Shown here piece by piece: positions 34,998 through 41,395 of a stretch of 41,395 nt of DNA. Source of the stretch: Rhodospirillaceae bacterium. Lineage in GTDB: Bacteria > Pseudomonadota > Alphaproteobacteria > Rhodospirillales > JABHCV01. The stretch spans positions 1-41,395 of the forward strand of contig JACNJU010000041.1 in the NCBI GenBank assembly GCA_014382375.1. The letters run 5' to 3'. Position numbers and translations under genes: made by a program. The notes under the pieces were generated by a model, which worked only from the letters and a program-made list of their open reading frames with translations, ran no database searches and was not told the origin of the DNA. Each line of letters starts with the position of its first letter. Positions within the stretch are counted from its first letter, which is position 1.

Positions 34998-36356
34998 CTA
35001 GACCCCGGCCACCGTCATTCCATCAACACGAACGCTCGGCGCATCGATGCCGTAGCGGAACTCAAGATCGTCAGCAGCGCGCATATTGGCAAACATGTCG
35101 TTCAGGTTCCCGGCGATGGTGACTTCGCTGACCGGGAAGGCGATTTTGCCGTTTTCAATCCAGAAACCACTGGCCCCGCGTGAATAATCGCCAGTCACGC
35201 CATTGATGCCAAAGCCGATCAATTCGTTGACATAGAGACCCTGACCAATATCAGCCATTAACTCTTCCGGGGTCAGGTCGCCCGGTTCCAGATAAAGGTT
35301 GCTGGCCGAAGGGGACGGCGGCGAGGAAGTCCCCCTTGAAGCGTGGCCCGTCGTCTCAAGTCCTAGCTGACGGGCAGAGCGCAAATCCATAAACCATGTT
35401 TTGAGCTCGCCGTCCTTGATCAGATTTGAGCGTTTGGGTGCCACGCCTTCGCCGTCGAAGGGACGGGATTTCAAACCACGCTTACGATGTGGGTCGTCGA
35501 TGATGTTGATGTCTTCAGGGAAAATCCGCTGATCCATTTTATCCTTCAGGAACGAGGAACCACGCGCAATTGACGCGCCGTTTACGGCTGCTGACAGATG
35601 CCCGATCAGGCTTTTTGATACGCGCGGGTCATAAATGATCGGCACTGCAGCGGTTTTAACTTTTTTCGGGTGTAGGCGCTTGATGGCTTTTTCACCAGCA
35701 CTTTTACCAATGCTTTCGGGGCTTTCCATATCGGCTGCGTAAACGGCGGCGGTATAGTCGTAATCGCGCTCCATTTCGGTGCCTTCCCCGGCGATTACCG
35801 AGGCGCTGAGTGAGTGGCTGGAATTGGCGTAGGCCTGAGAAAATCCGTTTGAGGCCGCCATTGCCACCGTGTAGGTGCCCCAGCCCGCCGAACCGCCTTC
35901 CGAATTGGTGACGCCGGGAACCGCCAATGCCGCCTCTTCGGCTCGACTGGCCAGATTACTTAAATGTTCGGCGTCCGGCTCGAAGGAGTCGCAGGATTGA
36001 AGGTCGGGAATGTCTTTGGCTAACTGTTCCGCGTCAGCCAGTCCACAATAGGGGTCTTCGGGTACGGCCCGGGCCATGGCGACGGCGCGCTCTGAAAGCT
36101 CGGTCAGCGCTTCGGGCGCGGTATCAGAAGATGAGACGATGGCCTGACGCTTGCCGATAAAGACCCGCAAGCCGATATCACGGCTTTCGGAGCGTTCCAG
36201 ATGTTCTGGCTTGCCCAGTCGTACTGACTTTGACAAGGATACGCCTTTGATAAAGACCGCGTCACAGTCATCGGCACCAGCCTTTTTGGCCCGTCCGATC
36301 AAATCTTCCAACAAGCCGAGCGCCTCAGCCTGATCTTTGTGTTGAGAATCCGTCAT
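34998..36356 (-). CDS. pmbA: TldE/PmbA-family metalloprotease subunit
   Basis: The 452-residue protein matches PmbA (TldE). The N-terminal part has VRLGKPEHLERSESRDIGLRVF. The C-terminal half includes GRGTSSPPSPSASNLYLEPG-type and FGINGVTGDYSRGASGFWIENG segments, then a GNLNDMFANM region. It pairs with TldD to form a peptidase that trims unfolded peptides and matures some ribosomal peptides. TldD carries the HExxxH zinc site, which PmbA lacks, as here. tldD is not in the window. The start is 17 nt after the large flavoprotein gene, so the two are probably co-transcribed. Confidence 0.92.
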   Translation of the reverse strand: MTDSQHKDQAEALGLLEDLIGRAKKAGADDCDAVFIKGVSLSKSVRLGKPEHLERSESRDIGLRVFIGKRQAIVSSSDTAPEALTELSERAVAMARAVPEDPYCGLADAEQLAKDIPDLQSCDSFEPDAEHLSNLASRAEEAALAVPGVTNSEGGSAGWGTYTVAMAASNGFSQAYANSSHSLSASVIAGEGTEMERDYDYTAAVYAADMESPESIGKSAGEKAIKRLHPKKVKTAAVPIIYDPRVSKSLIGHLSAAVNGASIARGSSFLKDKMDQRIFPEDINIIDDPHRKRGLKSRPFDGEGVAPKRSNLIKDGELKTWFMDLRSARQLGLETTGHASRGTSSPPSPSASNLYLEPGDLTPEELMADIGQGLYVNELIGFGINGVTGDYSRGASGFWIENGKIAFPVSEVTIAGNLNDMFANMRAADDLEFRYGIDAPSVRVDGMTVAGV

Positions 36357-36373
36357 TGCTGGAAAATGGCCTT

Positions 36374-39300
36374 TTAACCCGCGTCATGCAAGTCCGACAT
36401 GCAATGCATGATCCATTTACGGGTCAGTTTCTCTTGCACGGCGTTTTGAAGCAACCGTTGTTTGAGGGCCGGGAAGACAACATGGTCCAAATTCTGGTCC
36501 TGATTGAAGCATGAGAAAATGATCGTTTCCTCGCCGGTTTCTGGGTCCCTGTGCAATTGCAGGCACTGGGCGCAGATTTCCTTCATCATGCATTGCATGG
36601 GCGAGTTTATGGAGCCGATGGCTGTATGGGCCGGGTCGAGGTGTTCCTTTAAAATACCGTGTCTGGCATCGGCGACGGCCTTCATCATAACGTCCGAACC
36701 AATGACCAGCATCCGCTCGGCGTCTTTCATGGAAATCGGGTTTTCGCCCAGGCCGCCATTGGCATACGCGGTCATCGCCTCGACCACATTTCCGACAAAG
36801 GCTTTGTCGCCTGGACGACCGGGTTCAAAGCCGGGTGCTTCATCGCAGCACCAGACGATGGTGTCGGCGGCGGCTTCGATGTTGTCAATGTGGTAACGGT
36901 CACCTGTGCCTTTGTAAGCGGCGAAATAGAGAACCTTTGATCCTGCCTCGCGAAGCGCCTGACCGATAGAAAACAGTACGGCGTTGCCAAGCCCGCCACC
37001 GACCAGGACGACGGTTTCGTCACCGGGGGTTTCTGTTGGTGCTCCCGTCGGCCCCATCAGGACGACGTGCTCGCCCGGTTGCAACAGTTCACACAGGCTG
37101 GATGAGCCGCCCATTTCAAGGACGATGGTTGCGACAAGTCCTTTTTCAACGTCGACCCAGGCCCCGGTCAGTGCTTGACCTTCCATGCCCAGAACTGTGC
37201 CGTCACAGCGTTTGGCGTTGGCCTCGAAGTTTTGCAGGCGGAAAAACTGCCCCGGCTTGAAAGCCCTGGCGGCCAGCGGTGCATGCAGGATGACCTCGAC
37301 GATGTTGGGGGTCAGGCGAATGACGTCGACAACCCGGGATCGAAGTCCGTGATCAAGTTGCTCCACCAGATTTATGGCACTGACGGCATTTGGTGGGTTC
37401 TTAACCAGTTGCCGGTTGATCACCGGATAGCCCCGTCTGGCGCTGGCCATTGCCTTGACCACATTGCCAGCAAAGGATGGATGGAGATCGCCAAAGAAGG
37501 TTATGGAATGACCATTTTCTGTGACCTTCATGGTCACCTGCGCTTCTTCGGGCTTGGCCGACCATTCAGGCGAAACAATATTGCCGTTTTCGTCTTCGGC
37601 CTGGAAGAATTTGCCGTCAAGTTCGGCGAAACCGGGATATTCACGGGCGATTACCGTATTGGGCTGGGTTCCTGCGGCGATCAGGATTGAACGCGCCGGT
37701 AAAGAAATAACATGGCCGGTCGCATTGGGGCGGTTGTGTTCATCCAGTTCCTGTACTTCAAGCTTGATCGCCTGGGCGTGGCCGTGGTCGTCGACATCAA
37801 TGGCGACGGGGGAGAGCATCTCGGCGAAGTTGATGCCCTGCTCAAAGGCTTTGGTGATTTCTTCGTGGTTCAGGGTGTAACTGGGCGCATCAATCAGGCG
37901 ACGGCGGTAGGCGATTGTCGCCCCGCCCCAGCTGTCGAGCAACGGTGCAAAGTTGGGTAGGCGATCTTCGTTTTCGGCTGCTTGCCGCTCAGCACGAATA
38001 GCCCGACCGTGTTCAAGAAATTCTTCGGCAAAGCCTTGTTCTTCCTTGCTCCAGCCAGCATCGACGCCGCCGTTAGCGGCCAGTTTCTCATGCCGGGCAA
38101 GAAATTTCTCAACCTGTTTAACGTAATAAGCCAGCGCCTCGGTTGCGGTGTCGATGGCGGTCAGCCCGCCACCAATGACGACCACTGGCAGGCGGATGTT
38201 GAGATTGGCCACGGAGTCGGATTTTGCCGCCCCGGTTAACTGCAACGCCATCAGGAAATCCGATGCCTGCCGAACGCCGCGAGCCAGCGCGTTGGGAATG
38301 CCAAGGACGGTCGGTTTGCCGGCACCGATACAAAGAGCGATATGATCAAAACCCATCTCGAAAGCGTTTTCAGCGGTAATGGCACCACCGAAGCGGACCC
38401 CGCCATACAGGGTGTAACGGGCACGCCGCTCGAGCATGATACGGATGGCTTTAAGAAAATTCTTGTTCCAGCGCACGGTAATACCATATTCGGCGACGCC
38501 GCCAAAACCGGCCATGGTCCGCTCGTCCAGCGGTTCTTCAATGTCGGTAAAGCTGTGGACTGGTTCGAATGGAGTCCGCTCACCACTTTGGCTGATGCCG
38601 CTTAAGGAGGGCTCCAGTGGCTCGATCTTGGCCCCGTCTATGGCAACGACGGTGTGGCCTTCATTCATCAGGTAATGGGCCAGGGTGAATCCGGCCGGTC
38701 CCTGGCCGACGACCAATACCTTGTAACCGCTGTCACTTGCCGGATGCGGACGCTTGAAATTCAAGGGGTTCCAGCGGGTCAGCAGGGAATAGATTTCAAA
38801 TCCCCAGGGCAGTTCCAGAACGTCTTTAAGTGTCCGGGTTTCGGCTTCGGGAATGTTGACCGGCTCCTGCTTCTGGTAGATGCAGGCTTTCATGCAGTCG
38901 TTGCAGATACGGTGGCCGGTGGCTGCTGTCATCGGGTTGTCGATGGTGATGATAGCCAGCGCCGCTATGGCATAGCCGTCAGCCTTGGCCTTGTGCATTT
39001 CAGAGATTTTTTCTTCCAGTGGGCAACCGGCCTGGGGAATCCCCAACTCGTTACTGGCGAAAGCGCCGCTTTGTTTATCGCGAATGCCACGCGAGCAAGA
39101 ATCTTTGCCCCGATCATGGCAAATGACGCAGTAATTGGCCTGATCGAGTGCACCGATAAGGTCACAGCCCTGATCGGTCAGGGCGAAGCCGTCGCGGGGA
39201 TGTTGGGATTCGGGCGGCAGGCGCATAATATCGGTGCCGTGGTCGTGAAAGGTTTCGGTCTCGACCAAATTCATAAAATCAACTTTTTCTGGCCCCTTGA

Positions 39301-39856
39301 ACAAAACATCGGCGCGATGGCGCTGCTGCCCGGCTTGCGTATGGAAGGCCCAGGCGGCGTAGCGTCTGGCAACATCAATGGCGTCGCTGTTGGCGTCTTC
39401 ATCATCGAGCCAGTTCATCACGGTTTTGGCGAACGTCAGCTGATCAAAAGCGCCACCCATTTGCGCCGTTAGTTGTTGTTCCAACGCCGGGCCCTCAATG
39501 GTCTCGGCCTCCTCTGCTTTTATTTTTTTAGCCGCCTGGCGTTGTACGAATAACCTTTTACAGGCGAACAAGGGGGCCAGATCATGGTGGCGCTCGGACA
39601 GTTCGCGGACCTGTCGCTCAATTCCAAACAAATGCCCGATGAAATCATCAACATGCGGGCCTATCGCTAAAATAAGATCGGACGACGCTTTCTCGTCAAG
39701 ACCGCCAGGATCTTTACGGGCATCGAGAAGGCGCTGGTAAAGATCGCCATCGGCTTCTTGCATGTGTTCAAGGAAAACCTTGTCGAGGCGGATCAATCCG
39801 TCATTGTCGTAAAGATCTTTGAATGATAATTGGTGGGCGAGAGCAAGGTCTGTCAT
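36374..39856 (-). CDS. Fused GltD/NfnB-like and PyrK/NfnA-like flavoprotein
   Basis: This 1160-residue single chain has three parts. Residues 1-230 are helical and match no family I recognise. Residues 240-860 are GltD/NfnB-like. They begin with Cys clusters (C243, C246, C254, C278, C318, C321, C325) that can hold Fe-S centres, then an FAD site VLVVGQGPAGFTLA (380-393) and a second dinucleotide fold VVVIGGGLTAIDTA near 560. Residues 870-1160 are PyrK/NfnA-like ferredoxin reductase with GQFFRLQNF (flavin) and VVLVGGGLGNAVL (NAD(P), near 945). A four-Cys cluster (C1089, C1095, C1098, C1116) fits a [2Fe-2S] site. The layout equals NADH-dependent ferredoxin:NADP+ oxidoreductase (Nfn) fused into one protein. 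The real electron partners are unknown. It leads a run with pmbA and the lipid A genes and is divergent from a rhodanese gene. Confidence 0.85.
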   Translation of the reverse strand: MTDLALAHQLSFKDLYDNDGLIRLDKVFLEHMQEADGDLYQRLLDARKDPGGLDEKASSDLILAIGPHVDDFIGHLFGIERQVRELSERHHDLAPLFACKRLFVQRQAAKKIKAEEAETIEGPALEQQLTAQMGGAFDQLTFAKTVMNWLDDEDANSDAIDVARRYAAWAFHTQAGQQRHRADVLFKGPEKVDFMNLVETETFHDHGTDIMRLPPESQHPRDGFALTDQGCDLIGALDQANYCVICHDRGKDSCSRGIRDKQSGAFASNELGIPQAGCPLEEKISEMHKAKADGYAIAALAIITIDNPMTAATGHRICNDCMKACIYQKQEPVNIPEAETRTLKDVLELPWGFEIYSLLTRWNPLNFKRPHPASDSGYKVLVVGQGPAGFTLAHYLMNEGHTVVAIDGAKIEPLEPSLSGISQSGERTPFEPVHSFTDIEEPLDERTMAGFGGVAEYGITVRWNKNFLKAIRIMLERRARYTLYGGVRFGGAITAENAFEMGFDHIALCIGAGKPTVLGIPNALARGVRQASDFLMALQLTGAAKSDSVANLNIRLPVVVIGGGLTAIDTATEALAYYVKQVEKFLARHEKLAANGGVDAGWSKEEQGFAEEFLEHGRAIRAERQAAENEDRLPNFAPLLDSWGGATIAYRRRLIDAPSYTLNHEEITKAFEQGINFAEMLSPVAIDVDDHGHAQAIKLEVQELDEHNRPNATGHVISLPARSILIAAGTQPNTVIAREYPGFAELDGKFFQAEDENGNIVSPEWSAKPEEAQVTMKVTENGHSITFFGDLHPSFAGNVVKAMASARRGYPVINRQLVKNPPNAVSAINLVEQLDHGLRSRVVDVIRLTPNIVEVILHAPLAARAFKPGQFFRLQNFEANAKRCDGTVLGMEGQALTGAWVDVEKGLVATIVLEMGGSSSLCELLQPGEHVVLMGPTGAPTETPGDETVVLVGGGLGNAVLFSIGQALREAGSKVLYFAAYKGTGDRYHIDNIEAAADTIVWCCDEAPGFEPGRPGDKAFVGNVVEAMTAYANGGLGENPISMKDAERMLVIGSDVMMKAVADARHGILKEHLDPAHTAIGSINSPMQCMMKEICAQCLQLHRDPETGEETIIFSCFNQDQNLDHVVFPALKQRLLQNAVQEKLTRKWIMHCMSDLHDAG

Positions 39857-39878
39857 GTTATTCTTTCCGTCGTCAAAT

Positions 39879-39904
39879 TAAATACGCATAGCTATGCGTA
39901 TTTA
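39879..39904. promoter_or_regulatory. Perfect 26-bp palindrome, probable operator
   Basis: The half-site TAAATACGCATAG is followed immediately by its exact reverse complement, giving 13 perfect base pairs of dyad symmetry centred at 39891/39892 with no spacer. It lies 22 nt upstream of the flavoprotein start and 78 nt upstream of the rhodanese start, between divergent genes. A possible minus-strand promoter (TTGCCA at 39941-39936 and TATGAC 17 nt further) would place the flavoprotein start site at its edge. No T-run follows, so it is not a terminator. A dimeric repressor or activator site is the likely reading, but no regulator gene is adjacent. Confidence 0.75.
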
Positions 39905-39941
39905 TTACAGTGGTCATATCCATTTGTGCGGCGATTGGCAA

Positions 39942-39959
39942 GAGAAACAAGGGTTTCTC
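39942..39959 (+). promoter_or_regulatory. Short perfect hairpin in rhodanese leader
   Basis: GAGAAAC (39942-39948) pairs perfectly with GTTTCTC (39953-39959) across AAGG. It sits 23 nt before the rhodanese GTG start. It may be an RNA hairpin in the leader or a second protein-binding dyad. No T-run follows directly, so termination is unlikely. It has no other visible function. Confidence 0.4.
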
Positions 39960-39982
39960 CCATTGTTTGAGGGGTTTTTACG

Positions 39983-40408
39983 GTGTACGAAGCAACATAT
40001 GCGGGCGATATAGGACCAAAACAGGCCTGGCAGGTGATGGCTGATAATGCCGGGGCGGCACTACTGGATGTGCGCACACCGGCGGAATGGGCTTACGTCG
40101 GCTTGCCGGATTTAAGTGCGCTGGCGCGCCAACCCCTGCTGGTTCCGTGGCTGATGTTCCCGTCCATGCAGGTTAATGCGGATTTCCTCACCCAGGTATC
40201 GGAGACCGGCGTTGACCCGACCCAGGACCTGGTCATTCTCTGTCGCTCTGGCCAGCGCTCGAAAGCCGCCGCCATTGCATTGACGGCGGCTGGTTTTTCC
40301 ACCTGTTACAACATCGCTTACGGTTTTGAAGGCGACAAAGATCACAGCGGCCACCGTGGCACAATCAACGGCTGGAAAGTCGATTTATTGCCCTGGGCGC
40401 AGGGATGA
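39983..40408 (+). CDS. Rhodanese-like sulfurtransferase
   Basis: The 141-residue single rhodanese domain has ALLDVRTPAEW near the start. The active-site loop CRSGQRS, with C87 as persulfide carrier, follows, then an FEGDKDHSGHRGTINGWK tail. The six-residue loop is of the sulfurtransferase and not the Cdc25 phosphatase type. The GTG start at 39983 has GAGGGG about nine bases upstream. It overlaps ppc (ATGATGA) and is divergent from the Nfn-like gene across the 26-bp palindrome. Likely cytoplasmic, since there is no signal peptide. The sulfur donor and acceptor are unknown. Confidence 0.9.
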   Translation: MYEATYAGDIGPKQAWQVMADNAGAALLDVRTPAEWAYVGLPDLSALARQPLLVPWLMFPSMQVNADFLTQVSETGVDPTQDLVILCRSGQRSKAAAIALTAAGFSTCYNIAYGFEGDKDHSGHRGTINGWKVDLLPWAQG

Positions 40409-41286
40409 TGACGGAAGATTCCCACAGCCCTGATAAAGACGCGCCCCTGCGCGACGATATCCACCTGTTGGGTCGTCTGCTGGGAAATACGGTGCGCGAA
40501 CAAAACGGTGAGGACGCCTTCGAGATCGTTGAAATGATTCGGCAGATTTCGGTGCGCTACCACCGGGATGACGATGAGCCAGCGAAAAAAGAATTGGAAG
40601 AAATCTTAAAACGGCTTGATCCGAAGGAAGCCGTTGACGTGATAAGGGCCTTTAGCCTGTTCTCTCATTTGGCCAACATCGCCGAAGACCTGCACCATGT
40701 GCGCAGAACCCGCAGTCATGACCGTGCCGGAGACCCGCCCCGGCGGGGTTCTATGGCTAACGTTCTGACGCGGGCCGCAGAAGCCGGGATCAACACGGCG
40801 GAACTGTACGCCTTTTTCGCCGATGCCCACGTCCAACCCGTCCTGACGGCGCACCCGACAGAAGTTCGCCGCAAAAGCACCATGGGCCACGAGTTGGCCA
40901 TCACAGGCCTGTTGGCGCGGCGCGAACAATCGGATTTAACCCCGGTTGAAAGCGATGAAATCGAGGTGCAAATCCGGCGTGCGGTGCTCGCACTCTGGCA
41001 AACCGGCATGTTGCGCAACAGCCGGCTGAACGTTCTCGACGAAGTCTCCAACGGTTTGACTTATTACGATTACACGTTCCTTGATCAGTTGCCTAAAATT
41101 TATCGGGCGATTGAGGACCAGCTTGCTGAAAAATCAACTGACCACCTGGCCAAACCGATTGCCTCATTTTTGCAGATTGGTAGCTGGATCGGCGGTGGTC
41201 GGGGCGGGAAACCTTTTTTTTCCGCCGGTGGTTTTGGCAAGACCTTGCAACGCCCGGGGGCCAAGGGTTTTAGTTTCTATTTTTAG
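40405..41286 (+). CDS. ppc: Phosphoenolpyruvate carboxylase, N-terminal part (disrupted at window end)
   Basis: The first ~255 residues are a normal PEP carboxylase N-terminus: LLGRLLGNTVREQNG, then VQPVLTAHPTEVRRKS containing the catalytic His. RAVLALWQTGMLRNSRLNVLDEVSNGL follows, then FLQIGSWIGG. The enzyme adds bicarbonate to PEP to form oxaloacetate. From about 41190 the expected GGDRDGNPFV motif reads GGGRGGKPFF, and a TAG appears at 41284-41286. The same frame then continues ELHLLGAGMSMSA to the end at 41395, again resembling PEPC (which has FYLEELHLLGA there). The changes are substitutions with no frame loss, and the gene is also cut by the window edge. Confidence 0.88.
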   Translation: MMTEDSHSPDKDAPLRDDIHLLGRLLGNTVREQNGEDAFEIVEMIRQISVRYHRDDDEPAKKELEEILKRLDPKEAVDVIRAFSLFSHLANIAEDLHHVRRTRSHDRAGDPPRRGSMANVLTRAAEAGINTAELYAFFADAHVQPVLTAHPTEVRRKSTMGHELAITGLLARREQSDLTPVESDEIEVQIRRAVLALWQTGMLRNSRLNVLDEVSNGLTYYDYTFLDQLPKIYRAIEDQLAEKSTDHLAKPIASFLQIGSWIGGGRGGKPFFSAGGFGKTLQRPGAKGFSFYF

Positions 41287-41395
41287 GAATTGCATCTTCT
41301 GGGGGCCGGGATGTCCATGTCGGCGGGGCTGGGGGACGTTTTGTGTGCGCTTTCCAGGCTGGGTAAAAAAACGCCCGACAAAAACACCCACCGTG

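Noticed and set aside
38654-39472. A 272-codon plus-strand frame
   Set aside because: It is antisense to the Nfn-like gene, whose motifs and Cys clusters are clearly real.

Overview
The window comes from an alphaproteobacterium, most likely a member of the Rhodospirillales. The evidence is the gene content and order (ribF-ileS-lspA followed by a DUF3035-type lipoprotein and a paired M16 peptidase locus; pgi-mutL; msbA-DUF374-waaA-lpxK), a fairly high GC content, and dense operons joined by 4-nt ATGA/GTGA overlaps. The genus assignment is not supported further.

Left edge (1-820): the end of an integrated element. It holds the first 30 codons of an IS256-family transposase cut by the window edge, a terminator hairpin, and the C-terminal remnant of a tyrosine integrase. 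It ends in the 3' part of a tRNA-Leu(CAA) gene (764-819) that lacks the 5' half, which is the signature of an island attachment site. Just outside lies an orphan protein (928-1359) that looks like an integrase core-binding domain with no catalytic domain.

1356-15999: housekeeping genes. A secreted M23 peptidase faces a MaoC hydratase. The tight run ribF-ileS-lspA-lipoprotein-M16(active)-M16(inactive) follows, then pgi-mutL-a Rossmann-like protein of unknown function. These converge on rsmD and an rluB-type pseudouridine synthase.

15992-25759: mixed metabolism. A C26 glutamine amidotransferase, a small membrane protein, tadA, a decayed choline-sulfatase-like pseudogene, and a double-cupin protein convergent with a PuuB-like FAD oxidase. 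These are followed by DUF1244, purD, divergent xseA with a second M23 peptidase, and a uxaA-family dehydratase.

25863-39856: a long minus-strand block. From upstream to downstream it carries a 1160-residue NfnB/NfnA-like fusion flavoprotein, pmbA, the lipid A/Kdo set (msbA, DUF374 acyltransferase, waaA, lpxK, lpxL-like), and a CHASE-PAS-PAS hybrid histidine kinase with two receiver domains. The 126-nt region upstream of the flavoprotein contains a perfect 26-bp palindrome and faces a rhodanese gene, which overlaps ppc. This divergent pair with its palindrome is the most distinctive unexplained unit in the window.

Right edge: the ppc reading frame accumulates substitutions at normally invariant residues only in its last ~200 nt and meets a stop at 41284, yet still resembles PEP carboxylase beyond the stop. 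This fits low-quality sequence at a contig end better than true gene decay.
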